A DNA stretch of 64,000 nt from Rutpela maculata (taxonomy: Eukaryota; Arthropoda; Insecta; Coleoptera; Cerambycidae), in contig OW386286.2 in the NCBI GenBank assembly GCA_936432065.2, positions 9,355,208 to 9,419,207 of the forward strand. The letters run 5' to 3'. The position numbers and the translations under genes are program-made. The notes under the pieces are model-generated. The model worked only from the letters and a program-made list of their open reading frames with translations, made no database searches and was not told the DNA's origin. This document shows positions 1 through 11,200 of the stretch, piece by piece (the first letter of the stretch is position 1; each line of letters opens with the position of its first letter).

Positions 1-116
1 TTCTTGTTGTATATAAATGATTTGCCAAATTACATACAAGATGCAAAAGTTCTTATGTATGCAGATGATACAACAATAATTATTTCAGATAAATGTAAAG
101 AAACTTTAATTCCACT

Positions 117-638
117 GTGAACAGAGTGATGGAACAGTTTCTTAACTGGTGTGTTTCAAATGATATAATTATTAACATTAGCAAAAAGGTATGTGTGGAA
201 TTTACAGGAAAACATAAATATCCTAATAAAGAGTGGAGATTTAACCTACACAGCACAGCTCTTGAAATATCACTCAATACCAAATTTCTTGGTACTTATT
301 TAGACTACAGGATTAGTTGGAACAATCACATACATAATGTTTGCACTAAGTTAAGTAAGTCGTATTTTTCCATTGCCATATTAAAACAAACATTAAACGA
401 AGAGGCACTTTTATGTATCTATTATGCTAATGTACATTCTGCTATCGCCTACAATATAATATCATGGGGACAAGCAACTGAGATCGATTGCGTCTTCATA
501 ATTCAAAAAAGAATAATTAGACTTATGTTTAATTTGACTTATAAAGAATCGTGCAGATATAGCTTCAAAAAACAAAAAGATATTAACAATAACTGGAATT
601 TACTTGTTAAAGCTATTGTGTTACATGCACCAACATAA
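117..638 (+). pseudogene. RT C-terminal/thumb fragment of non-LTR element A1
   Basis: Frame-shifted continuation of the RT that starts at position 1 in another frame. Contains the usual post-RT sequence of this class, TKFLGTYLDYRISWNNHI, AYNIISWG and QKRIIRLMFNL. Truncated by the hAT insertion at 669. Relic of ORF2. Confidence 0.8.
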
Positions 639-668
639 AAATCAATTTGTAATAACATACATACACAC

Positions 669-3600
669 TAGGGTGGCCCATCTTTTTCGAAATCGAAATT
701 TTTTATTTCTCACCTCTGCAAATGGTTCCATTTGAAGAAAAAACAGTCCCCTCAAAATATTATTGAGGCAAATTGAAGGCAAGGGGTGCCGCAGAATGCA
801 TTATTATGCAATAATAAAAGTAAATGGAATTATTTACATTCTTTGGTTGATGCATTGTTTTTTTTTTTTTAATCAGCAACATTTATCTTTAGAATGACTA
901 ATCAAGTCATACAAATATCAAAGACATTATCTGTTGTGACTATGACATGTGTCATACTACTGTAAATTCGTAGTCTAAGAAAACTAGACTAGAAGTTTTT
1001 GAAATAAAACTCTCGTTTTATCTTTGTGTATTTTATTATGAAACGTTTTTTTCATACATAGTACCAAATATTATCCTAAATCTACAAGACATATAGTAAT
1101 AAAAACAATATTTTTTGCACTAGGCCAAACCATGCGACAGGGTTTCTTTTTTTACATTTGGAAACTGTGATTTATAATCATTTACAACTTGGAGTAAAAA
1201 CTGTTTTTGGTCTTCATTTTTTGTTAAAATGTCATTATAGTCAGTAATAAGTTTGATTCCTCTCTCAGCAGCATCAGTTACAATTTTAATTTTGTTTACA
1301 ATATTGAAACATCGGGTATAACTTTCATTTTCCCTCCATGTTGTTGGATCATTTTCCAAAAATTCCATAGACGAACCTAATTTTTGAAAAAACTGTTTAG
1401 TGTTCTCGCATATGAAGTCCTGAATTTCCTTGTTTTCAACGTCAGTAATGTTACTAATCATAAGTCGTTTAATACCCTCTTGATTTGGTGCTTTCCTATT
1501 CAAAGCTTTAACCATTTCTCTTTTAGTGGTACATGAAATATCGTCATCAAAGAAAGATAAGCCAACATTTACTGAATTAAGGTACCACAAATGGTTCACT
1601 ATTTTCCTACTTGCGGCTTGAGATATTTCTTTGTCAATATTTTGATAATTAATGAGTTCTTTACAAAAGTCTAAGTCATGAAGCGGTGCTTTACTAGCAA
1701 ATGACGCTGTAAACCAGGCCTTTACATAAACCTTTACAATAAAGAGACATATATCTTCAATACCTATTTTTTCTTTTTTAGTTAGTTGGAACTGATCTTG
1801 GAAAAAAAATATTTTTAAACAGTAAATGGCTTTGGCCATCCAACGTGCATGATGAAATGCCCCTGGTTGATAGATAGAATGTCGTGTGAGTGGGCTCTTC
1901 TTCAACAAAAAGTTTAGAAAGCATTAAAAATTCTTTATAATCATCACGAGGCTGTTGCAAAGTTTAACTGGTTGTAAAATGTGTTTAATTTTTGATACCT
2001 GAAATCCAGTTTTTAGTTTATTTTGATCTATTTTAGGCCAAAATTCCCTAAAACGTTTAAATAGTGGTACATTTGGACCAGATGAGGAAGGCATTGTGGC
2101 AAACACACTTCTCAAAACCACTTCAAAAATATGATGTCTACAAGGAAAATATAGAATATCTCTTTCTAATTTTTGTTGCAATAGTGTGGCTGCCCCATTT
2201 ATATAACCCATATTTGATGCTGTTGTATCACAACACAAAGCTATTACCTTTTCGTCCAAATTCCATTCACAAAGCACATCATAAACTGCTTCAGTCTGTT
2301 CTCTTCCAGTTGAATTGGGCAAAGCTGGTACTCCAAGTAGTTGTTCAATATCTTCACTAGTAACTAAGATAGCAAGTCTATCGATATTTCCCATTCCAGT
2401 GAGAGAAGGTAAAAGTTTTCCATCCCAATGGATGACTGGGGCCGGCAATTCAGAATTACCGAAGGCAGTTTTTAATATTTCAGCTCTTTCTTCGCGGATG
2501 CGTTGTCTAGAGCGCTGAAGTGTGGTTCTGCTGATGGACAAAGATGTGGTGTTATGTCCTAGTACTTCTGCTACTGCCGTCAAAATATGGACTCCATACC
2601 TGTCGCTTATTTTGCAAGCATCAAATGCAGCGGCTATTTTTGGTGTGATGATGTTACATGTTCCATACAATCTCCTCTTTTTTGGCTGTGACGGGCCAGG
2701 CTGGTCTTGTAATAACTCTTCTTGGGCTTCGATTATTTCATCTTCATTTTCGTTGGAGTCGGCTGAATTACTACTTGATGATGGACAGGTGACTGTTTCC
2801 TCTAATCTAGCTTTTTCTTGTTGACTTCGTTGCATACGTTTGGATAATTTCTGTAATTTCTCCTCAGCTGATTTTTCTTGAAAAGCAAGTTGGTAATCAA
2901 TACCATGCATAAATCCAGGACGTCCCTTTTTTCTTTGGTTAATTAAAAACTGCTTATCTTCATCTATTTTCATCAACTCCAATGCATTTGCATGAGAAAT
3001 GTCAAAAAGATCGTCCAATTTTTCAACGAAATTTTTTTCTTTACTCCCGCACTGGCCCTTTTAGCCGATTTTTGTAAGTTCCTCCACTCTGCATAAAGTT
3101 TATCTAGTTGTTTAACACAATGAAAATCTTGACGTGTTGGAATGCGAGCTTTATCCCAAAAAACTGACACCTCTTTTATTGTTAATTTAGCACTTTCATG
3201 TACACTTAGCTTCACTTCACGAATGTTATAAAAGAGCACTTGTAATACTTGTCTATTAGACGGCAATTTATTGCCAATGATTTGTGACGAATAGTGTCCA
3301 ACTAAGTAAATGAAAGTATCCTTTCGTAAGGATCTAACATCAGCCATCGTTAAATGTTTTTTCAAAAAGAAACGTATGCTAGAACTTATAATGTCACCAC
3401 TGTAAAACACAATTGCAAACTGACATAAAAACCTACCGTAGGTGCATTATATTTCCAAACTTCCAAAACAAATAATTTCTAGGAAATAATTACACCAATA
3501 AAACATTATGAGAAAAGAGGTAGATATTTGTATTTTAAGTAAAATTTAAGTGTATTACCGTAATAAAATCTTATCTACAAATTTCTACCTGAATGCGGCA

Positions 3601-3778
3601 CGGGTTACCGTAATAAAATCTTATCTACAAATTGCTACCTGAATGCGGCACGGGTTACCGTTCACCGAATTATCTGAAACTTTGACATAAATTATTCCTA
3701 GTATAATAGTATATTTTCGTGGGGTGACTTAAAAAATACGCAAAAAAAATTCATCCCCTATAGAGATGGGCCACCCTA
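669..3778 (-). mobile_element. Complete hAT-like DNA transposon (3110 bp) with decayed transposase
   Basis: Perfect 15-bp terminal inverted repeats TAGGGTGGCCCATCT (669-683 and 3764-3778) and an exact 8-bp target duplication ATACACAC (661-668, 3779-3786), the length typical of hAT. It sits in non-LTR element A1. The transposase is on the minus strand in three blocks. Non-coding ends of about 450 bp on the left and 370 bp on the right hold a duplicated 60-bp unit (about 3547-3660). Confidence 0.92.
1120..3410 (-). pseudogene. hAT-like transposase, broken by frameshifts
   Basis: Blocks 3410-2973, 3018-1924 and 1908-1120 together cover a family of transposase-like proteins common in arthropods and cnidarians, recognised by WDGKLLPSLTG, a CCDTTASNMG block, CRHHIFEVVL and PGAFHHARWMAKAIY. 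Frame shifts occur near 3020-3045 (a 7-T run), near 1960 and near 1890. Between the last two, the expected PRDDYKEFLMLSKLF sequence is found in the third frame. At least three shifts make it inactive. The hAT assignment rests mainly on the 8-bp TSD, because I cannot place the catalytic residues with certainty. Confidence 0.75.
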
Positions 3779-3869
3779 ATACACACCTCACTAAGACTAG
3801 AAATCACATACATATCAATCGCTTTAACCACAGCTACTTAAAAAAATCGCCCATATATACTGGGTGCAC

Positions 3870-4592
3870 CTCCGATTAAAGAACTTATATCTAGATACAT
3901 AATGGCATTGATTTATTTGTCGCTGAAAGACTCACAATCTAAGGCACTTCTTCCCATAAGTTGCTGATTGGCCCATCGGCGTATTCGCGGCCGCTCGTGC
4001 ACGATCGGCTTCAGTTTGATTATCATAATTTCACTTGACAGTTCGGCCATTAATGTCAATAAATGTTTTTCGTGTTCTCCGACCAAAAACTGGTGAAAAA
4101 GTAATTTTATTTTAAGTTGTGATTTGCTTAATACCTAAATAATATTCTCTATTCATATTTACACAGTTTAGTGACAATATATTTTGTGCAAATAAATAGT
4201 GAACAGCTGTGCCGTTTGCAGAAAGCAGTTTAGAAAAGAAGAAAATCGATCGTTCCATAGTCGTAACATGATGAAGTTCAGTTTACAGTTATAAAGTAAA
4301 TAGCAATTAAATTTTAATATCCTTTCAATACATATTTATCTTACTGTAATATCGTATGCCTACATCACGTTATATAAAGAGCCGGTAATGCAGGAATTGC
4401 AATAATTCTTTTTAATGAAAATAATTACCATTCTACACATTTTCTACACACGCAACGCCACTGTTGCCTATGGGATGTGATGTTCATCTATCCATTTTAA
4501 TGGACATATAATGTGACTATGTTAGGAGCAAATAAGGTATATAGTGAAAAGATAGCCTGTTATGTATCTAGATATAAGTTCTTTAATCGGAG
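3870..4592. mobile_element. 723-bp non-autonomous element with 33-bp TIRs and 8-bp TSD
   Basis: TIRs begin CTCCGATTAAAGAACTTATA (3870-3902; inverse at 4560-4592) and match for 33 bp. The TSD GGGTGCAC is exact (3862-3869, 4593-4600). No ORF. The 8-bp duplication fits hAT or P-type elements. Inserted into A1 after or before the larger hAT. Internally it contains a dispersed block (about 4113-4155) that recurs at 7628 and 54540. Confidence 0.88.
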
Positions 4593-4874
4593 GGGTGCAC
4601 ATACTACAACTTATTACCAGCAAACTACAAACATTTAACGATCATAAGATTTAAAATTAAAATAAAGAAGTTCCTCATAGAAAACTGTTTCTATAATTTA
4701 AGAGAATTTGAAAACTTCCTCAATAATAGCTGAACGCTCAATTATATACAAAAAATTAATTTTTGCTTAATCCATTTTTATGAATAGAACGTCGATAAGT
4801 AAATCAACAAATTAAAAAAAAAAATAAATAATAAATAAATAAAGATTCTAAAATCTAAAGATGTATCTCGAGAG

Positions 4875-4936
4875 GATTTTTTTTTGTTTACATTCTGTAG
4901 TATTATAATACTACAGAATGTAAACAAAAAAAAATC
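4875..4936. repeat. 62-bp perfect palindrome
   Basis: Two 31-bp arms without spacer, centred between 4905 and 4906 (TATTA|TAATA). Each arm runs from GAT9GTTTACATTCTGTAG to the centre. No mismatch. Lies in the 3' UTR of non-LTR A1, 110 bp before its tail. Confidence 0.95.
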
Positions 4937-5112
4937 GTATCATATGTATTGTCTCTTTTTATCTGTTTGTATTTTACAAATTTTATGTGAATTTTTGACT
5001 TGCCTTATCCACTTTATTGTGGCAACCAGAGGTGAATAAAGATTATTATTATTATTAATGTAAGGTTCAATAATCGTGTATGACTGAATTTCAATAAATG
5101 ATTTAAGAATTT

Positions 5113-5312
5113 TCAATATATTTTTTTTGCCTTTGCTAGGAATCCTATCATGTAATTCAATACTTCATTAGTATTAGCTAGAAGAGTAGTTGTTTTGATT
5201 AGTTCTCCAATGATGAGTGTTTTAAAGTGTTTTCCTAAGTAGTATATTAGCGTAATCAGATTAAGCCAATATACAGAAAGTAGATAATTTCATATTAAAT
5301 AAAAAAGTGTGA
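5113..5312 (+). repeat. Dispersed repeat R1, copy 1
   Basis: About 200 bp alignable with 7453-7625 (shared blocks such as TTTCATATTA/TCATCATAAAAAAGTGT and GTTGTTTTGATT). Unclassified. It may be the end of a larger interspersed element. Confidence 0.65.
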
Positions 5313-5339
5313 ATGACTGAATTTAAATATAGTTATTAA

Positions 5340-5790
5340 GGTACCAAGGGTGTTACAAGGATAAGAACGCACCGAGGTCGGAAGTGTACAATCCCGAGGG
5401 CCTCTGGCCCGAGGGAATGTACGTCGACTGAGGGCGTCATTATCCTATAACACCCGTGGTGCCTTCAACGTTTAATGTCCTGCAAGTCTGTTATTTAATT
5501 CGAATTATTTTTTTTTTGACATTTACGATTTATTAATTTGACATCTATTATGTTCAGAACGATTTGATTTAAAAGGGAGTAAAAATCAAAATTGTTTGTA
5601 AACGCCGCCGTTGCATAGCAACGCATTTTGTTTGTCAATAACGCTATCATAATTTGCTTGTTTTGGGTTGTATTATAATTTTATAATGCCCTAGGGCGTT
5701 ATAGATATTCATAATGCCCTAGGGCGTTATTTTTCATTTAATGTATCTCAAAATAGGGTGGTTATTGTAAAATAACAGACTTGTAGGACA
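5340..5790 (+). mobile_element. TTAA-flanked foldback composite, copy 1 (451 bp)
   Basis: Bounded by TTAA at 5336-5339 and 5791-5794. The left part (5340-5463) is an imperfect palindrome from GGTACCAAGGGTG to CACCCGTGGTGCC. After an internal TTAA (5472-5475), the second part (5476-5790) has TIRs TGTCCTGCAAGTCTGTTATTT and its inverse, and a tandem repeat of ATAATGCCCTAGGGCGTTAT. TTAA target sites suggest piggyBac-type mobilisation. A near-identical inverted copy lies at 60143-60591. Confidence 0.8.
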
Positions 5791-6046
5791 TTAAATTAAT
5801 TAACACACTGACTGTCCACATTATAACATAACGATGATCGTGTCACGTCCACTGCAACAAAATGAAAACATGTAATTATATTTGCCATCAATCGATTTTT
5901 TTGCGTTGGTTTTAGGTTAATTTGAAAGTTTGAATAGTTTTTGTATATTTTAAAGCAGACATGAGACAAATACGGGTCACGGACGTACAACAAGGAGAAA
6001 AATATGTAATAAGTATTACTTTTTTATTGTGAAATATTGTGTATTA

Positions 6047-6835
6047 GTCCAGTCAATGAATACATTGTAGAATGCATGGAATATGCGAGACTTTTTGACT
6101 TCAGAACTTTGTTAGGAGTAGTTAGTAGGTAAACATACTAAAAGTCCCCGCCCCTGGGAGGTGAGCTTACGGTGGGAGGGAGGGGGAAGGTACCATTTTT
6201 GGATTTTTCGTTTATATCTCGGAAACGGTGGACTCTAGAAAAATATGTTCTAAATAAAAATAAAAGCTAATTAAATTTCCTATAAAACTGTTTCTATACA
6301 TATTTGTCGATTTTCCAACGGTTTTCGAGATATACGTTTTTGAAAATCGACAATTTTCGAAAAAAATATTTTTGAGGTGTATATCAAATTGAGGGAAATT
6401 TAATGCTCTACAACTTCGTTTCTGACAATTTTTCTGAGAAAGGATCGTGGGAGGCACTAGAAGCAAATGTTTGACAAAAAGAGTTAGGTAAAAATGATTT
6501 TTTCGAAAAGTATCGATTTTCAATATATCAGTCAGTGTATCTCGAAAACCGTTAGAAATTCGACAAATATGTATGGAAACAATTTTATAGGAAATTTAAT
6601 TAGCGTTCATTTTTATTTAGAACATATTTTTTCTAGAGTCCACCGTTTCCGAGATATAATCGAAAAACCCAAAAATGGGACCTTCCCCCCCTCCTCCCAC
6701 CGTAAGCTCACATCCCAGGGGCGGGGACTTTTAGTATGTTTACCTGCTAATCACTCCTAACGAAGTCCTGAAGTCAAAATGTCTCGCATATTCCATGTAC
6801 TCTACATCCTTCTTTTGAGCACTCATCGACTGGAT
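6047..6835. mobile_element. Foldback MITE of the TA-GTCCAGTC family (789 bp)
   Basis: Almost the whole element is an inverted repeat (arms about 350 bp), from TA-GTCCAGTCAATGA to TCATCGACTGGAT-TA, with GC-rich blocks CCCCGCCCCTGGGA near both arm bases. The TA target and TIR resemble two other elements in the window (31714-32351 and 52427-53774). Short ORFs on both strands are arm shadows. Confidence 0.8.
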
Positions 6836-6939
6836 TATATTCATTTTCCTTTCTTTGTTTCAGTTGTTCACAAAAATATTATTTATGTAGGCCCTGCCAT
6901 ATTTTGTATTACCTAACTTTTCGTGACGTATTTTTCTTT

Positions 6940-7103
6940 CAGATTCTATGTTAAAAATGCAGGTTGAGTGGAAGAGCAAACCCCCTGTCCCACGGACAGA
7001 TCGTTTGAACTCTGCCATTTGACAGGCAATGACTAACATGTTATATTGTAAATTTTGTATAATTTCCTGTCAATAAAATCATTTATTATTATTATTATTA
7101 TTA
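6940..7103 (+). mobile_element. 3' end fragment of a non-LTR retrotransposon
   Basis: 3' UTR-like tail with a 6-bp stem-loop CTGTCC-CAC-GGACAG (6985-6999) followed about 80 bp later by an (ATT)n tail (7080-7103). Same architecture as the other tails in the window. No coding sequence left. Confidence 0.6.
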
Positions 7104-7452
7104 TAAAATGTTAGTGACATATTACGTGTTTTATTTTCCAATTTCTTAAAGTTTTAGTTGCAAAAATAAAAAAAATATATACGGTGTGATGTGAAACACT
7201 GTGTACATTAAGTAAAATTTATTTGCAGATTCTCACCACGCCCTGTGAGTCATATATGGGTCACACTCATATAGACTAACATTCTGGCGTGTACTCAGGA
7301 GTCCGCATAATAATAAGTTTCTGTATTTCCAAGTCCGGGAGAAATGGGCCGCATTAAAGAGTATGTAACGCGTGACCCATATACGGTTCATGGACTCGGC
7401 ATTACCGCAGTCCGTGACCCATAGGTGGGTCACTGGACAGTCAACGTGTTAA

Positions 7453-7700
7453 ATATTTTCAATATAATTTTGTCCTGTCATGTAACTCAATACTTCGTTT
7501 GTATTAGTTAAAGATAGAACAGTCGTTGTTTTGATTGGTTCTCCAATCAAGAGTGTTTAAAGTATTTACCTAGCTAGTATATCAGCGTGCCCAGAAAGTA
7601 GGTAATTTCATCATAAAAAAGTGTTAAAGTTGTGATTTGCTTAATACCTAAATAATATTCTCCAGTCATGATGGAAGCATCTAAATAAAAAGTAATTAAT
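7453..7700 (+). repeat. Dispersed repeat R1, copy 2, with extension shared at 54.5 kb
   Basis: Continues past the R1 homology into AGTTGTGATTTGCTTAATAC, a block that recurs at 4113-4155 and 54540-54620 (the last is followed by the same GTAATTAATTGTAA-like context). Family unknown. Confidence 0.65.
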
Positions 7701-7739
7701 TGTAAGAACTTTATATACTTATATACCTATATTATAATT

Positions 7740-7832
7740 TATTCTTGTTTAACTTATTATTATTATGTTGTATAGAGTTGCAACCTGTAATTGGGTTATG
7801 CCTGTTGGTTTTTCAGTAAATAAATAAATATA
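7740..7832 (+). mobile_element. Possible non-LTR 3' tail ending in AAAT repeats
   Basis: Sequence GTTGCAACCTGTAATTGGGT followed by an (AAAT)n run at about 7818-7830 resembles the 3' UTR-plus-tail layout of other copies here. Short and uncertain. Confidence 0.35.
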
Positions 7833-8092
7833 CAGATAGATAAGGAAAATTCAACGCAATTTTTTGAAGGTAACTTTAAAATTATGATCTTTGAACAAAA
7901 AATGCAAACACTCCTTATTTATTTAATTTTATGTATGTACAATTAAATGAACATAAATGTAAGAAACTAGTTAAATAATTAAGTATAAACAACAATATAT
8001 AAAATCGAGAATTTCAATCTAAATGAAATTAGTGAAATAGATATTGAGAGTGTACAGGGAAAATTGGGTATAGGGGGAATTTTTTCAATTTA

Positions 8093-8229
8093 CTAACTAA
8101 AAAGCTGTTCAGTTGCTCTCTCTAAATCCCAATTGTAGGAAGATAGGGCCACTCGAGCTTGATGTTCTTCAATTCCCATGTCTACAAGTCTTCTAATTTT
8201 ATCATCACAATCACTATTTACATGTGGAC
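8093..8229 (-). CDS. UBE2K: UBE2K exon 5 (UBA domain, stop)
   Basis: 137 nt. The first two bases complete a Gly codon, followed by PHVNSDCDD and the three-helix UBA ([18 protein letters not shown]...). It ends with TAG at 8093-8095. The acceptor CTATTTTTTAG precedes 8229. An upstream ATG at 8314 lies in intron sequence and is not a start. Confidence 0.94.
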
Positions 8230-11200
8230 CTAAAAAATAGACAGAAACACTATAAATACGCAAGGTGTTTGGTACATCGATAGAAAGTTTTAATGGGGTG
8301 AGAGAAGGGGCCATTAGGAAACTATATGACCATATATACCATTATACTACAACAGATTTTGAGATATCAGCTTTTTTAGATATTGCAGCCAGCAAAGTCC
8401 CCAGACTTGACACCTTTTGAATGTCATGTATGGGGACAAAGAATGAACGAGGTCAAAATAACTGACAGCGACCATCTCATCAGGAGAAATAATGAAGCAG
8501 CCCCTTTTTAGGGGGTGGCAAAAAAAAAACATTCAAGGTGAAATAGAATCAAATTAAAAAAAAAGGTTTTATGCAACATTCATATAAATTGATAGTCTTT
8601 AAGTTATAACGATTAGAAAATTGGGATTTTAGTTTGAAAACCGTTGACCAAGGAATCAGTACTTCCACATTCAGATTTTCCATCGAAGTCTCTCACAACG
8701 AAAAAATTTTGTATGTGGAAATAATTGTTTATGGAACTTTAATAATATAATATTTGAAATCCTCTACCCCAAAAACCCATAAAACGATACCCCACATCAG
8801 TAGTGGGGTGGGGGTGGTAGATGAAGTAAAGAAAAATTTGAGGTTTCTGGTTCTTGTACACACACTAAAAAATCACAATTTTTTTTTTCATCCCCTTTAA
8901 TAATGGGTGGTAATGGGAGTGGCCAATGCAAAAATTATTTTGAAGACCTAAGCTTCTCTTGTATATACTAAATACCAATTTTACGGACTCTTACCTGCTT
9001 GATTCACCTATTTATCCCAAATTTACCCCCAACCCTGCCCCCCCCCCCAACTCTTCGACGGAACAAGATGAAAATATAATCTAGTTCTAGATCTCGTTAA
9101 AGTACATGTGTACCAAATTTCAAGTCAATATCTCAAACGTGCGCACAAAAAAGTTACAGACCGACAGAAAATTTTTTTCACTCAAATTTAAAATCTCGAC
9201 GTTTCATGACATTCTAATCTGAACAATAAAAATTTGTAAACATTTTTTTGGTCGTTAATATACTTCCACTGGATGTGGAAATAAAAGAGGTATTTCAATA
9301 GGTTTTCCTCAAATAACTTGAAAGGTATTACATTGAGCGAAAACACAACAACTAGAAATAAATAAGTAAGCTACCCAAGGAACAATTTAAAAGTCATTTG
9401 GACTTGAGGAGGTTTTAAGAAAGGATTGTCAGGGTTAGGAAATAGTCATGTGCTTTATTGATGTTGTAGTTAAGGCCTTTTAGGCTTCAAGTATACTTGC
9501 TCTTAACAGTAAGTTTTAAAGCATTCTGTAAGACTTAATTATAAAGCTACTTTGCTTCTAGGATAATATGTATTTGTAATGGATTTATCATAACCTACAT
9601 AAAACTCTCCATAAAGCTAATTAGTTTTATGAACGTCTTAAATTCCATTTAGATTTAAAGAGGCTTTAAATTATTCTTTATGGTTTTAACATATTTGCAA
9701 TAAATGCATTTTAAATCCTTTTTAAAACTAGACATTTTCAATGCCTATTAGTACTTATTAAAGGCCATTACAAAACTAGACTCTTAAAACATCCTTGATA
9801 AATGTTGTGATGAAACCGTTATGAAGAAAAAAAGGCCTCTATAAATCTAAAAGGCAAATTTTAATTACATAAAACACTTTCTAAAACCTCAATAAAACAT
9901 TTATTATAAAAATAATAAACAATATGTCTGCCTGAAGTGTCGTTGATGCATGTGTGTGTGTGTGCCCAGGTAGCAGGGTGACGTCATTATGACGTCTTTT
10001 AAAGGTGATTTTTCGTCGCCGACGTCATTGTCCCAATAAATGACGTACCAGAGACGTGATATTTATAACGTACTTCTGACGTCATCATGAAGACGTCAAA
10101 TACACGTTTCTTTTAGGTCATTATTTTGACGTCATTAATAAATAACGTACCAGAGACGTGATATTTAATACGTACTTTTGACGTCATCATGAAGACGTTA
10201 AATATACGTTTCTTTTAGGTCATTATTTTGACGTCATTAAAATGACGTGAAATAAATCATTACAAAATAAAAATAAATAGAAGTATTTAGTGACTAGTTC
10301 AATTTTTGCCACAGTAATAATAATTTTGTTTTACTATTTCTAACTAGGTATACAGCTTTTAAACATATTTAAATAAAGATGTTCAATGGTTCAGTGAGTT
10401 AAGTGTTAGGTTGCGAGTCAAAAGGTCCGCGGTTCGATCCCTGCACATTCCGGTTTTTTTTCGTCAAAAACTTTATTAATTATTGTGGAAAAATATTATA
10501 ATGAGAGGTTTGCATCCCTTATCTCAAAATTCACTGATTAACCAATAAGTCATATTGGCGTCATATGTATGACGTCATTGGGCTGTGACATTGTGCCGTC
10601 TTTTTCACGTCATGCTGAAGGTGAAATTGACGTAATTAATGCCGAAAAAACGACGTCATAATGACGGCACCTTGCTGCCTGGGTGTGTGTTAATTAAAAG
10701 CATTTCACGACTTACTGATGTGTAATTTGGAAAGGTGGAAGAAAATAAAAAAGAGTGGCCATTTTAAAAGGACTGTTAAAATACACACACATACAAATTA
10801 TTTTGAGGTTAAGTTTTAAGTTTTTTGTATCAAATGTCAACGTCCCAAACGTTTTATTACAGCTTTTATCAAGTCCATGTGATCTTCGCCAAGTGCATTT
10901 GCATTTTTGTAAGGAAGGGATTATTTGTGATAGTATACAAAAAGACTAAAAGGGCTTCATTTAGAGTAAATGTTCTAGGTCATTACCATTATTAGAATAT
11001 ATAGTTTAATGAGAGGACCAGTGTTGCCAGATCAAAATTTTAAAAGTTATCAGACGACGCTTTAAAAAGTTACTAAATCTTACTAAAATTTCACTAGATT
11101 TAAAATTAAAGCTCTCATCTTTAATTTTCAAAAGTTGCAGTGTCTGTAGGACACGTAATTTTCTTGAGCTCTCTGAGCACAGCATAGCTTTGAGCGTCCT

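Larger units (their letters stand above)
1..5058 (+). mobile_element. Non-LTR retrotransposon copy A1 (APE/Jockey-CR1-like), 3' part, twice interrupted
   Basis: Three pieces (1-660, 3787-3861, 4601-5058) belong to one element. Piece 1 begins inside the reverse transcriptase (FLLYINDLPN, then the YADDT catalytic box at about 58-75) and shifts frame after position 117. Piece 3 ends the ORF with the family C terminus (KKFLIENCFYNLREF). The 3' UTR has a CCAC/GTGG stem-loop near 5008-5024 and an ATT-repeat tail (5042-5058). It is broken by a stop, a frameshift and two insertions, so it is dead. The upstream part lies outside the window. Confidence 0.85.
5804..7448. mobile_element. Non-autonomous piggyBac-like element (1645 bp)
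   Basis: Ends CACACTGACTGTCC and GGACAGTCAACGTG are inverted repeats with two mismatches and are flanked by TTAA (5800-5803, 7449-7452). Subterminal GTGACCCAT/GGGTCACG motifs repeat. No transposase. It contains a 789-bp foldback and a non-LTR tail fragment. Confidence 0.8.

Noticed and set aside
6212..6760. Two ORFs on opposite strands
   Set aside because: Mirror translations of the foldback arms, with no known motif.
8093..8314. 73-aa ORF starting at 8314 as a separate gene
   Set aside because: Only 8093-8229 is coding (UBA exon). The upstream codons are intron before a clear TTTTTTAG acceptor.
10383..10453. Functional tRNA gene
   Set aside because: B box present, but acceptor, T and anticodon stems do not pair. 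Inside a MITE.
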